NCBI RefSeq assembly: GCF_904849725.1
Contig: NC_058519.1
Span: forward strand, 650,617,387 to 650,681,386
Direction of reading: 5' to 3'
From: Hordeum vulgare subsp. vulgare
Taxonomy: Eukaryota > Streptophyta > Magnoliopsida > Poales > Poaceae
Length of the DNA stretch: 64,000 nucleotides
In this document: piece by piece, positions 44,041 through 56,208 of the stretch
How positions within the stretch are numbered: the first letter of the stretch is position 1
How the letters are laid out: each line of letters starts with the position of its first letter
Translations under genes and position numbers: made by a program
Notes under the pieces: generated by a model
The model's database searches: none
The model's input: the letters and a program-made list of their open reading frames with translations, nothing else
What the model was told of the DNA's origin: nothing

Positions 44041-45679
44041 CTTAGCTGGGATCCAGAATCGCCTAAGTATTAACTTTCTCCGAGTGTGCACTTAAACGTC
44101 ACACTCGGAGGCTTAGCTGCGATCCAGAATCGCCTAAGTATGAACTTTCTCCGAGTGTGCACTTAACGTCACACTCGGGGACTTAGCTGCGATCCAGAAT
44201 CGCCTAAGTATGCAATTTCTCCGAGTGTGCACTCAACGTCACACTCGGGGACTTAGCTGCGATCCAGCATCGCCTAAGTATGAACTTTCTCCGAGTGTGC
44301 ACTTAACGTCACACTCGGGGACTTAGCTGCGATCCAGAATTGCCTAAGTATGCAATTTCTCTGAGTGTGCACTCAACGTCACACTCGGGGACTTAGCTGC
44401 GATCCAGCATCGCCTAAGTATGAACTTTCTCCGAGTGTGCACTTAACGTCACACTCGGGGACTTAGCTGCAATCCAGAATCGCCTAAGTATACAATTTCT
44501 CCGAGTGTGCACTCAACGTCACACTCGGGGACTTAGCTGCGATCCATCATCGCCTAAGTATGAACTTTCTCCGAGTGTGCACTTAACGTCACACTCGGGG
44601 ACTTAGGTGCGATCCAGAATCGCCTAAGTATGCAATTTCTTCGAGTGTGCACTCAACGTCACACTCGGGGACTTAGCTGCGATGCAGCATTGCCTAAGTA
44701 TGAACTTTCTCCGAGTGTGCACTTAACGTCACACTCGGGGACTTAGCTGCGATCCACAATCGCCTAAGTATACAATTTATCCGAGTGTGCACTCAACGTC
44801 ACACTCGGGGACTTAGCTGCGATCTAGCATCGCCTAAGTATGAACTTTCTCCGAGTGTGCACTTAACGTCACACTCGGGGACTTAGCTGCGATCCAGAAT
44901 CGCCTAAGTATGCAATTTCTCCGAGTGTGCACTCAACGTCACACTCGGGGACTTAGCTGCGATCCAGCATCGCCTAAGTATGAACTTTCTCCGAGTGTGC
45001 ACTTAATGTCACACTCGGGGACTTAGCTGCGATCCAGAATTGCCTAAGTATGCAATTTCTCCGAGTGTGCACTCAACGTCACACTCGGGGACTTAGCTGC
45101 GATCCAGCATTGCCTAAGTATGAACTTTCTCCGAGTGTGCACTTAACGTCACACTCGGGGACTTAGCTGCGATCCACAATCGCCTAAGTATACAATTTCT
45201 CCGAGTGTGCACTCAACGTCACACTCGGGGACTTAGCTGCGATCCAGCATCGCCTAAGTATGAACTTTCTCCGAGTGTGCACTTAACGTCACACTCGGGG
45301 ACTTCGCTGCTGCCTAAGTATGAAATTTCCCCGAGTGTGCACTCAACGTCACACTCGGGGACTTAGCTGTGATCCAGAATCGCCTAAGTATGAACTTTCT
45401 CCGAGTGTACACTTAACGTCACACTCGGGGACTTAGCTGCGATCTAGAATCGCCTAAGTATGAAATTTCTCCGAGTGTGCACTCAACATCACACTCGGAG
45501 ACTTAGCTGCGATCCAGAATCGCCTAAGTATGAACTTTTTCTGAGTGTGCACTTAACGTCACACTCGGGGACTTAGCTGCGATCACGAATTGCCTAAGTA
45601 TTAACTTTCTTCGAGTGTGCACTTAACGCCACACTCGGGGAATAGATGCGATGCAGAATCGCTTAAGCATCCACATGCC
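44041..45679 (+). repeat. 70 bp hairpin satellite organised as 140 bp dimers, tandem copy 1
   Basis: About 23 units of 70 bp. Each holds two perfect or near-perfect stems: ccgagtgtg...cacactcgg, and cttag..gcgat...atcgc.ctaag. Alternate units differ in step (tgaactttct/tgcaatttct, acttaacgt/actcaacgt, ccagaat/ccagcat), giving a 140 bp higher-order repeat. It begins about 115 bp after the integrase stop and ends before the 3' end of the antisense gene. Confidence 0.95.
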
Positions 45680-46110
45680 TTCGACTGTATCCTACAGGTA
45701 CACTCGGGTAATCAACTGACAACTACATGAGTTGCAGACCCTCATTGAAGCTCATATGGATGTCAAAACAACTGACAACTACATCAGTACCAACCCGCAA
45801 TCCTACCGATCCACTCGGTGACAATACAGATCCAATCGGAAATTCCACGGACCCTCAATGAGGCTCATGTAGATGTCAAGACAACTGACATGTTCCACAT
45901 GTTTGCCCTTGGCTTCACCAAGAAACGCCAAAACAAAAACTCGAGTCAAAATTGCAACAGAAGAGCAAAAGATTCGATTCAAAGTTCAACCAAAGATAGT
46001 GCCTCGGTGTGGATCAAGCTTGCCCACACCGAAACAAGAATGTGACGGCCAACAGCAGTGGCCAAAGTTTCTTACAAATCAACACTCGGCATACCGAGGA
46101 TCAAGTTTTC
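45680..46110. other. Spacer between satellite and antisense gene, copy 1
   Basis: No gene. It contains repeated caactgacaactacat and gatgtcaa(a/g)acaactgaca segments and probably the 3' UTR of the antisense gene. Confidence 0.55.
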
Positions 46111-49100
46111 TTACGCGTCGTTTGGAGTAGCGCCAGGACTGGAGGGCTGCACGAAGGTGTCCAGGTCGATTCCGTCGGCGATGCGGGTGGCACTTTCAAG
46201 GAAGGTTTCCATGAAGTCTTCAAATCGAAGTTTCTTCGTGTTGGCCACCTTCAATGTCTTCAGCTTCTCCTCGCGCACCTCCTTGCAATGGACTCGGACC
46301 AGGGACAGAGCAACATTTGCACCACAACGAGCTGCAGATTTCTTCCACGACTGCACTCGGTTCGGAATCTCCTCCAGTCGAGCCATCAGGTTCTCCATCT
46401 CCTGCCGCGACTCATCTTCTGGCCAAAGCTCCTTGTCGATTCGGCCGACGACTTCTCTCAATCGACCGATGAAAGGGCCAACTTTGCCCACGCGGATGTG
46501 CGCCCGGAGCAGATCCCGATTGGCGTCCTCGTCGAGTGGAACGTTCTCGAGAATCGACCGCTCCACATCAGCCACTTCAGCTTCAGCGTCAAAGCAAAAA
46601 TCTGCGACAACAGGACAAGCAAACAATAAGCGCCGAGTGTGACGCGCATAACACAAGCACTCGGAAAAATCAGGACTTACGAGCCAAACGCGTCATCATC
46701 TGTCGAGCCCAGTCGCTGACATATTTCTCCTGCGCTTTACACCGTTTGTTCAGCACGTTCATTTGTCCCATCAGAGCAATCCTTTGTTTCCCCATCTTCT
46801 CAACTCCCTCCGTCAGCACTTTGTTCGCTTCACGAGCCTCCTCCAACGACTTCTCTCGCTCCGCCAGAACCACCTTCATACCATCCATTGCAAGCAGTGC
46901 CGCATCCCGCTCACCAACAAACTGAATCTTCTCCGCCCTCAGAGTCTCATATGTTGCCCCCATTTCACAAGTTTTCTGCCAACCAGCACCAAGAGACAAT
47001 CAGATAATTCAACAATAAAAGTCTAAGTTCTTCAGACCCCTGCCGACGCAAGCAGTCGACAGCGGTCTCGGGGACTACACCCAGTGGGTTCACTGAGAGT
47101 GACCCCACGGGCATGCAACTCAAACAGGCCCGCCCTATTGAGGTGCATGTTACCACCTACGCCTACGAGGCCAATACTACCCGACCTGAGTACTAATTAC
47201 TCTCGGGGACTCTTACAGTAAGTGCACTCCGAGTGCCACAACTGCTCGCAGTCGGTCATATTATTTACAGACCAGACCAAAGCAAAGACAATATGTATAA
47301 AGACAACTGTCGGTGCAAGCACTCGGCAGAAGTCTCGGGGACTACACCCACTGGGTTCACTCAGAGTGAACCCATTGCAAACAACAGATGCTATCCAAAA
47401 ACACCCAGTGGGTTACAAGAGAAAAGTAATTACTTACTAGACCACTTACTCAGATATCGTCCCGTAACTGCAAGCTCCGCTGGTACAAGGAGGCAATGGA
47501 GTCATACGCCTTTTTGGCTTCTCCCGCCATCAGCTCGGCCTGCACCATGGCCCCCTTGGCCGCTCCCACCTGATCCTCCGAGAGGTGCTGGATGTTGAAC
47601 TCGAAATTGGACGGGCCTGGCATCATTGGAAGCTCCCTGGGCATCCCGAGGCCCGCTCCAGTCGGTTCAGCCGGCACCAGCGCCTCCTCAGTCGGCGGCA
47701 TCGCTTCAATCGGCGGCACGTCCGCGGCGGGAGCAGCAACTGGCGGGACGGCCTCAATGACAGGCTCTGCGGCTGCCTCAGGCCCCTCCTGGTCACCCTC
47801 GCCCGCATAAATCGCCCCTGCCAGACCGAATGGCACGAGATCTCAGAAAAAGAGAAGGACGAGACCGAAGACAGAATTCGAAACGCGATAGTATAAAACA
47901 CTCGGAGTCACTACAACGCACCTGGCTGGGACGAGACGACGTTGTCCGTGTCCATGGGGTCATCCTCCTGGCGCGCCGGAGAGGTGGCAGAAGTAGCGAC
48001 TCTGTCGAGTGAAATCCATTCGACCAATAAACAGGAGTTCACTCGGATATCAGAAGAAATTGGAAGATCGATACACTTACGTGGAGGTGACGGGAACAGC
48101 AACCCTCATTCGCGGCAAAGCCTTCCGAGGTTTGGGCCCACTTGGTTTGGCCGCCTTGGAAGACTAACCCGCAGGCTCAGCGGCAGCATCCCTGGCCCTC
48201 TTGGTGCTCCGAGCACTCGGGACCACTGGGGTAGTGGGCGGAGCACTCGAAGATGCCGGAGGGACCGAGGGAACGGCAGGCTCGTGTCGGCGCTTGGTCC
48301 GATGCTCTAATTGCGGAGGCGGCGAGTCCTGCTCTTCGTCTTCTCCTCTTCCTCGCTAGTCTCTTCCTCCGACTCCCCGCTGTCGGAGATATACTCAGTG
48401 CTCTCCACGCTGCCCTCTCGGCTGCCTTCTTCCTCCTCCTCGTCCGGTTTCCTGTTCGAGACAGGAGAAAACCAGTCGGTCCACTTCTGCGTGAAATACA
48501 GTCGGCGACATCAAGCGACGAGCAGAGATTCAAGAAAGCAATAAAACTAAAACAGATACGTGCACTCGGCACATGGTACTCACCTGATTCGGAGTTGGGT
48601 TGTCCGCGCTGAAATCCCTCAATCGCCGAGACCCCCTGGGGTTCTCGCAGGCGCCAGTGATCTAGAGCACCCACGACGCCACCTTCTCCTCGGTCACACT
48701 CAGGACGTTGGTCCGAGTGGAGTCCTTGGTCCCCGAGTAGTGCCACATGGCGTGGTCACGAGCCTGCAGTGGTTGTATGCGCCGACCAAGGAAAGTCTTC
48801 AGCAAATCCATGCCGGTGACTCCCCTCCTGACGACGTCTACGAGTGCGTCGACCAAGGGCTGGATGTCGAGCTTCTCCGCCTTCGTGAGCGCGAGCTGCT
48901 TAGATGGAGCGGGACGATCAAGTCTGAAAGGGGGCAACCCTGAAGAGGCGTTCGGACAGGCAACGTCTTGGCAGTAGAACCACGTCGACTGCCAATTCCT
49001 GACCGACTCGCTCAGCTGAAGAGCGGGATAACTACTCCGACTCTTTTTTTGGAAACCTAATCCTCCGCAGAGTTGGAGAAGATGCGTTTTATCATCCGAC

Positions 49101-49566
49101 TGGCTGAGTCGTTTGATAGTCTGAGATCTAGCAGAGAATATATGTTTGAACAACCCCCAATGGGGGGACAGCCGAGGAAACACTCGCACATAACGATGAA
49201 GGCAGAGAGATGGGCAATAGCGTTCGGAGGAAAGTGGTGAAGTTGTGCCCCGAAGTGGTTCATGATGCCCTTAAAGAAAGGATGCGGGGGCAGGGAGAAA
49301 CCTCGGTAGACATGGCTGAGCAGCAAGACGCGCTCCCCCTCCCGGGGTGCCGGCTCGACCTCATTCTCCGCCGGCAGCCTCCAAGACTTGTGGACGATCA
49401 TCCCGTCCTCCACCAGCTGCAGCAGATCCCCCTCCGTCACCGTGGAGGGGAGGAAGTCACCTTGAATCCACCCCGCCGGCAACGGCCGCTGCCGTCGCTG
49501 AGCAGGAGCCGCCGCCTTCCCCTTCTTCTTCCTCGCCTCCATCTTGCTGGTTTGACCCTTGGTCAT
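46111..49566 (-). pseudogene. Antisense spliced gene of the tandem gypsy family, copy 1
   Basis: Six minus-strand exons keep phase: 49566-48584, 48486-48081, 48001-47922, 47817-47450, 46975-46681 and 46601-46111. They code for about 874 aa after discounting two single-base losses. Exon 1 has a basic start (MTKGQTSKMEARKKKG) and the domain with YRGFSLPPHPFFKGIMNHFG and MCECFLG shared with the antisense gene at 5328-8800. Exon 2 is very acidic and then basic (KRARDA). Exon 5 is a coiled coil (AEREKSLEEAREANKVL). Exon 6 is helical and ends SPGATPNDA. The defects are one G lost near 49156-49161, TAG 48662-48664, one C lost near 48346, and CGA to TGA at 47450-47452. The function is unknown. A nuclear DNA- or chromatin-related role is only a guess. 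Confidence 0.75.
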
Positions 49567-50084
49567 GGAGGAAGTTGCGAGTTCGCGGAGAGAGAGGAGG
49601 AGTGGGGAGGTTAGGTGCGCTGGAGGAGGCGAGGAGGACGAAGCAATGGCAAAAGATCCGGCGGGCGTAACGAAAAACCCTTGCCGCCGGGATTTAAGTA
49701 AGGTTCCGACTGGGTCGCTGGCAGGTGGCCTCGAAACCTTATCCCCCGACCGGCCGTGGCGATATCAATGGAGGAGTTGAAGGCGCGAGGATCGAGGCGT
49801 CAGGCGCTACTCGAGTGCGCTGGCGTCATCCCCGCCGAGCGCACGGAAACCGAAATTTGAGGATCCCGGAAAATCCGCTGCTGTCAGTTGACTGGTCGCG
49901 TCAAGAGATACCCTGGGAGCACTCGGTTTCCGACAGTTTGTTCCACGGAGATTTCCACTCGGATCGTTGGTCAGAAAAGATAAAATGGATCGAGGCAAGC
50001 AACGCCCAAGCCAAGTCCGTTCCAGTCGGATCCAAACTTCAAGCATCGCTTCGTCGTTCCAACCCCAATCCATTCGGGGACTAA
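49567..50084. other. 5' flank of the antisense gene and polypurine tract, copy 1
   Basis: About 520 bp of GC-rich promoter-like sequence for the minus-strand gene. Next to LTR 2 is the plus-strand polypurine tract tcggggacta (50074-50083). Confidence 0.55.
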
Positions 50085-50641
50085 TGATGGGGTTATAGTC
50101 CTAGGGTAGGGTCATAGGCCTACCCTGTAGGTCATACCCAAGGACTACCCCTCACAAAGGACAAGGCCCTTAGTCAGCTCCGACTGAATTAAGGAGTCCC
50201 CATCATCCAGTCGGTAACAGGTCCTCGATCATCCAGTCGGAGACTAGCATTCGGAGGATATCAAGCTAACCGACTGGATACCACTCGGTACGTCGTAACC
50301 CCCCAGGAGGGAAATGGTCGTATGTTTCTAGGTGCATTTATTAGCATTTAGGACGTACGTTACCTGTAACGTACGCATTCAATCGCCACTACTCCACCCC
50401 TGTACCAGAACCGTTGTGGAGGGCAGCGCACTCTATATAAGCCACCCTCCCCCGCTGGTAGAGGGGTTAGCAACTCATTGTATTCCATATTCCACTCAAC
50501 AACAAGCTCCCAGAGCACTGAGACGTAGGGCTATTACCTCCACCGTAGAGGGGCCTGAACTCATACAACCTCGCCGTAGCTAAGGCTCTGCCCATCCTTT
50601 TCGTACCCTACACATCTACTGTCAGGCTTATACCCACGACA
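50085..50641 (+). repeat. Tandem gypsy LTR 2 (shared middle LTR)
   Basis: 557 bp, TGATGGGG...ACGACA. It serves as the 3' LTR of unit 1 and the 5' LTR of unit 2. A PPT lies on its left and a PBS on its right. TATA box at 50434-50440. No TSD flanks it. Confidence 0.95.
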
Positions 50642-50661
50642 GTTGGCGCCCACCGTGGGGC
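50642..50661 (+). promoter_or_regulatory. Gypsy primer-binding site, copy 2
   Basis: gTTGGCGCCCACCGTGGGG directly after LTR 2. Confidence 0.8.
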
Positions 50662-50708
50662 TGGCGTCTAAGCGACTTCCGGCGAGTTTGCGACTACTTC
50701 CTTTCGTC

Positions 50709-52121
50709 ATGTCGTCCGGTGGAGGTTCGAGCATGGATCACCAGATCTTCTTCGGCGCTCTCTCCTTCATCATCGACGATTCGGCATGGCTTCGGGATGC
50801 TCCTCTCGACGTCGAGGCGCTTCCCCGTCGTGGGGCTACGCACTTTCGTGCCGGCGCCCGCGACATTCTTCTTCTCCAACGGTCAGCTCCGGTGTCGACC
50901 TGCACCGTCGTCACGCGCCGCAGCAAGCGATCTCGCCGTCCGCGGCTCCAGCGTTGGGTGCAACATGCCCAGGCGCGCTAGAACGCATCTTCACAAGTGG
51001 CGGTTCTAGAGTCCGTTGTGGTTGCCCCGTTGTCCCAGCACTCGGACTCGGTTCCGACTGAGTTTCCTTCCGAGTATGCGGGTCGCGGGTCCGCAGCAGA
51101 AGTACACATGGCCAACTCCCATGAAGATCCCCGTCAAGCTGGCCGGAACGAGCACGAGATCGGCGAAACGTACGGCGCGCGTCGTCCTCCTCGTCGTTCT
51201 GCCAGTCGACACACTCGACGGAGCAATATGGAGTTGTTCCGCACGCCCCTCCTCAACTTGGCTGCAGCTGCCAAGATAGCCGATTCCCTCCAGCCGACTG
51301 ATTTAGAGGCTGGTAGGGGAATCGAGCAGATCCGAGCCCTGTTGCACACGGCGCAGCAGCAGAATTCGGCAGTCTCCTAGTCGCATAACAGGATCCATAA
51401 TAGTTCCGTTCATGCGAATACACATCGGTCGGTTCACATCCCTCGTTCCCATCAGCGGCACAGAGGAGGCAGCCGTTCCATAAATCACAAAGATCGCCGC
51501 CGTTCACGCACCCCTCCGCGGGGTGGGCCCTACGGGCCCCGACATCATGATGATCGGTGTTCAGTCGGTGACACTTACGACCCAAGGCCTGACGCAAGAG
51601 GGCGTATCGCCCAGCGAAGGGTCGACAGGGGCCGAGCCCACCGCGATGGTCACGATATGGACCGTCCAAGTGGAAGGAGGACCATCGTGTCTGGTCCCGA
51701 GTGTTTTAGTCGAGCCATCCGCTCGGCTGACATCCCGCCCAACTTCCGATTGGCGACGGGAATCAGCAAGTTTACAAGAGAGTCCAAGCCGGAAACATGG
51801 CTAGATGACTACCGAGTGGCGGTCCAGATCGGAGGAGGGGATGACCATGTCGCCATGAAGCACCTCCCTCTGATGCTCGACGGCTCGGCGCGAGCGTGGC
51901 TGAATCAGTTGGCCCCTTCAAGCATCTACAGCTGGACAGATCTGGCCCGAGTTTTCATCAGGACCTTCGAAGGGACGTGCAAGCGCCCTGCTGGCCTCGT
52001 GGAGCTCCAGCACTTCGTCCAGAAATAGAATGAGCCCCTGCGAGATTTCATTCAGCGTTGGACAACTCTCTACCACACGGTGGAGAACGTCACCGAGCAT
52101 CAAGCAGTCTGCGCCTTCAAG
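50709..52121 (+). pseudogene. Gypsy gag, tandem copy 2, with in-frame internal deletion
   Basis: Starts at ATG 50709 like copy 1. TAG stops are at 50979-50981, 51378-51380 and 52026-52028, each a CAG in copy 1. Copy 1 positions 39448-39951 (504 bp, 168 codons) are missing here at 52121, with CAAG at both breakpoints. The loss removes the gag C-terminus and zinc-binding stretch but keeps the frame into protease. Confidence 0.9.
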
Positions 52122-54448
52122 AGTCGACTAAAGCTGGTGAACAGAGAGGTGAACATGGCCACCCCTACCAACCCCAAGTTCCTCAAATGGTCTCAGACTG
52201 CGATCACCTTCAACCAGTCAGATCATCCGGCACATGTACCCACCCCGGGGAGACAGGCTCTGGTCCTCGACCCGGTGGTGGAAGGAGTCCGACTGCGCAA
52301 AGTCCTCATGGATGACGGCAGCGGCTTGAACATCATGTACGCCGACACACTCAAGGGGATGGGCATCCCGATGTCCAAACTCAGCGAGAGCAGCATGCAG
52401 TTCCATGGAGTCGTCCCTGGACGGAAGGCCAAGTCACTCGGCCAGATCGCGTTGGACGTCGTTTTCGACTCCTACAAGAACTTCCGCAAGGAAAAGCTGA
52501 CGTTCGAAGTGGTCGACTTCCAGAGCGCTTATCACGCAATTCTGGGTCGCCCAGCGTATGCGCGTTTCATGGCCCGTCCATGTTACGTATACCTGAAGCT
52601 GAAGAAGCCAGGCCCGAAGGGTGTGATCACCATCACGGGCAATCGACAGCGAGCCGAAGAGTGCCTGCAGCAGGGATCAAGAATCGCCGACCAGCAGATG
52701 GCCGTCCTCGAGCTCGACGAGTACAAGAAAACAGTCGACCCCGCCGACCTGATGCGCTCAAAGAAGCCAGCTTCTGAATCCGCATTCCAGTCGGCGGGAG
52801 AGACGAAGAAGGTCAGCATTCACCCGACGGACAACACTGCTGCCCCGACGAACATCTCCACCACCCTCGATCCAAAATAGGAAGCCGAGCTCACCCAATT
52901 CCTCCGTGAGAACTCGGACATCTTCGCATGGAAACCCTCTGACATGCCAGGTGTACCCAGGGAGTTGGCTGAGCACCAACTGCATGTGGACCCCGTCGCT
53001 CGGCCCGTCCGAGAGCGCTTGCGCCTGTCCGCCGCGCACAAGAGGAAAGCAATCGGGGAGGAAGTGGCCAAGCTGCTGGCAGCCAACTTCATTCGCGAGG
53101 TTCACCACTCCGAGTGGCTCGCAAATGTTGTCATGGTGCCCAAGAAGGACAAGTCACTCCGAATGTGCATCGACTTCAAGCATCTCAATAAGGTCTGCCC
53201 GAAAGACCATTTTCCGCTCCCCCGCATAGATCAAATTGCGATTCGACTACGGGATACGAGCGTCTGTCATTTCTTGATGCCTATTCGGGCTATCATCATA
53301 TCCGTCTGTATGGTACCGATGAGTTAAAAACAGCCTTCATCACCCCATTCGGGTGCTTCTGCTACATCACTATGCCATTCGGTTTGAAGAATGCAGGAGC
53401 TACCTTTATGCGCATGATCCAAAGATGTCTCCTCGACCAGATCGGTCGGAATGTGGAGGCGTATATGGATGATATCATAGTCAAGTCACGCAAAGGTTCC
53501 GACCTGCTGACTGACTTGGCAGAAACATTCGCCAACCTTCATAGGTACGATATCAAGCTCAACCCCGCCAAATGTTCATTCGGCGTTCCCAGCAGAAAGT
53601 TACTCGGTTTCTTCGTTTCCGAACGAGGGATCGATGTCAACCCCGAAAAGATCGGGACCATCGTCCGAATGGAGAGGCCGGTCAGAATACACGATGTTCA
53701 ACGGCTCACAGGTTGCCTAGCGGCTTTGAGCAGGTTCATCAGTCGACTCGGCGAGAAAGCACTTCCTCTGTACCGACTCATGAAGAAATCAGATACTTTC
53801 GAGAGGACAGACGAAGCCCAAGTCACATTCGACGACCTCAAAGTCCTACTTTCCACCCAGCCGGTTCTTACTGCTCCGCTCAGTAAAGAGCCCCTTCTTC
53901 TGTACATTGCGGCTACAAATCAAGTCGTCAGTACTGTTCTTACAGTCGAACGAGAAGAAGAAGGAAAAGCATACAAAGTTCAGCGGCCAGTGTACTACGT
54001 CTCCGAAGTCCTGACTCCTTCCAAGCAGAGGTATCCCCACTATCAAAAACTCATCTACGGGATTTACTTGACTGCGAAGAAGGTGGCCCATTATTTCCAA
54101 GACCACTCGGTGTCTGTCGTTTCTGATGCTCCGTTGTCGGAAATCCTCCACAATCGGGACGCGTCAGGCCGAGTGGCGAAGTGGGCAATGGAGATGATGT
54201 ACTGCGATATCAAGTTCGAGGCCAAGAAAGCTATTAAGTCTCAAGCTCTGGCTGACTTCATAGCAGAATGGGTAGAACAACAGCAACAGACCCACATCTA
54301 CTCGGCCCATTGGACAATGTTCTTCGATGGGTCCAAGATGCTGAATGGCTCCAGCGCTGGCGTTGTGATCATATCGCCAAAGGGCGACAAACTCAAGTAC
54401 GTGCTACAGATACACTTTGATTCCTCCAAACAACGAGGCAGAGTATGA
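52122..54448 (+). pseudogene. Gypsy protease, reverse transcriptase and RNase H, tandem copy 2
   Basis: Protease LMDDGSGLNIMY has Asp in place of the first Gly seen in copy 1. The LDPK-TAG stop lies at 52878-52880. RT is open until a missing T near 53238 shifts the frame. It resumes with MPFGLKNAGATF and the catalytic AYMDDIIVKS. The shared +1 in the RNase H A-run is at 54428-54430. With both frameshifts the polyprotein cannot be made by simple translation. Confidence 0.9.
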
Positions 54449-56093
54449 AGCTCTCCTCTACGGGTTGCGTATGGCCATCTCACTCGGCGTCCGTCGCCTG
54501 ATGGTCTACGGCGATTCGGATTTGGTGGTCAATCAAGTGATGAAAGAGTGGGACGTCAGGAACCCCACCATGACCACATACTGCAATGCAGTGAGGAAGC
54601 TTGAGAAGAAGTTTGAAGGTCTAGAACTTCACCATGTTCCGAGACTGAAGAACCAAGCAGCTGATGAGTTGGCTAAACTCGGATCCACTCGGAGAACAGT
54701 CCCGAGTGACGTCTGCCTCGAGCACCTCCACCTTCCCTCGGTCAAAGAAGATCCTTTTACAAAGGAACCAGTACAACCAAAGAGTTCAACAGATCCGACT
54801 GAAGTCGATGTACCTGCTGTGGTTGATCTGGTCATGGAGATTCTTGTTGTCATCCCCGATTGGACTGTGCCGATCATTGCATATATCCTGAGGCAGGAAC
54901 TACCAGAAGACGAAGTCCAGGCCAGGCAGATAGTCCGCAGGTCGAAGTCATTCACTGTCATTGATGGCCAATTGTACAAGGAGAGCGTTTCAGGCATTCT
55001 CCAACGATGCATCTCCCAAGAGGAGGGGCAGGTGATCCTGGAAGATATTCACTCGGGAACCTGCGGTCATCACGCCTCTTCGAGAGCAATCGTCGCCAAG
55101 GCATTCAGGGCTGGTTTTTTCTGGTTGGAGGCAAACGAGATGGCTAAAGATATGGTCGACCGATGTGAGGGCTGTCAGTTCTACTCCAACAAGTCCCACA
55201 AGCCGACATCTGCGTTGAAGACAATCCCTCTTGTGTGGCCGTTTGCAGTTTGGGGATTAGATACAGTTGGACCATTCAAGACAGGCCAAGGGGGATACAC
55301 ACATCTGTTGGTGGCAGTCGACAAGTTCACGAAATGGATCGAAGCCAAGCCCATCAAGAAACTCGATGCCTCAACAGCCGTCAAGTTTATCAGGGACATC
55401 ATCTCCAAATTCGGTGTACCTCACAGCATAATCACGGACAACGGGACAAACTTTGACTCGGACAGATTCAAAGGTTTCTGTGCAAGCCAAGGTATCCGAG
55501 TGGATTTTGCTTCCGTAGCACATCCCCAATCCAATGGACAAGCAGAGCGGGCGAATGGGCTTATTCTTCAAGGTTTGAAGCCCCGACTCCTGCGAGAGGT
55601 GGGACACGCCGTTGGCGCATGGGTCACCGAGTTACCTTCAGTACTTTGGGGTCTCCGCACAACCCCGAACAGATCTACAGGGCGATCACCGTTCTTCCTC
55701 GTCTACGGAGCAGAAGCAGTCCTTCCGAGTGACTTACTTCATAACGCTCCACGAGTCGAACTCTTCTCCGAAGCTGAAGCAGAACAAGCAAGGCAAGATG
55801 GAGTGGACCTTCTGGAGGAGGAGCGCGAGATGGCACTGACTCGCTCAACCATTTATCAACAAAATCTGCGGCGTTTTCATGCACGCCACGTCAGGAGTCG
55901 CACGTTCCAAGCAGGCGACCTGGTGCTCCGAGTGGATCAGCAAAGACCTCACAAGTTGGCTCCGGCCTGGGAAGGACCCTTCATCATCTCCAAGGTGCTG
56001 AACAACGGAGCATACAGACTCTACAACATCGAGAGGGGGACAGACGAGCCGCGTGCATGGAATGGAGACCTCCTGAAGCGCTTCTACACGTGA
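54417..56093 (+). pseudogene. Gypsy RNase H end and integrase, tandem copy 2 (frame open)
   Basis: 558 open codons, with the same motifs as copy 1 (HSGTCGHHASS, WGLDTVGPF, ITDNGTNFD, QSNGQAERANG). Only two residues differ from copy 1 (RTVP for RPVP, ERGTD for ERRTD). It is out of frame with the upstream RNase H. Confidence 0.92.
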
Positions 56094-56208
56094 TCGTCGA
56101 CTGAAGAAGTGTAAAGAACAAGTATTGATGAAATAATATAAAGCAGATTCAGTTTTTGCAGATTCAGAATTCTTCCGCGGTCGCAGACTCCGGTCACACA
56201 CAAAAAAA

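Noticed and set aside
44041..45679. CRISPR-like array of short repeats
   Set aside because: Units are contiguous with no unique spacers, in a plant genome and inside a retrotransposon. It is satellite DNA.
46009..46642. Two 194-206 codon plus-strand frames opposite the last antisense exon, repeated at 57757-58390
   Set aside because: They overlap a well-supported minus-strand exon. Their conservation between the tandem copies reflects overall DNA identity.
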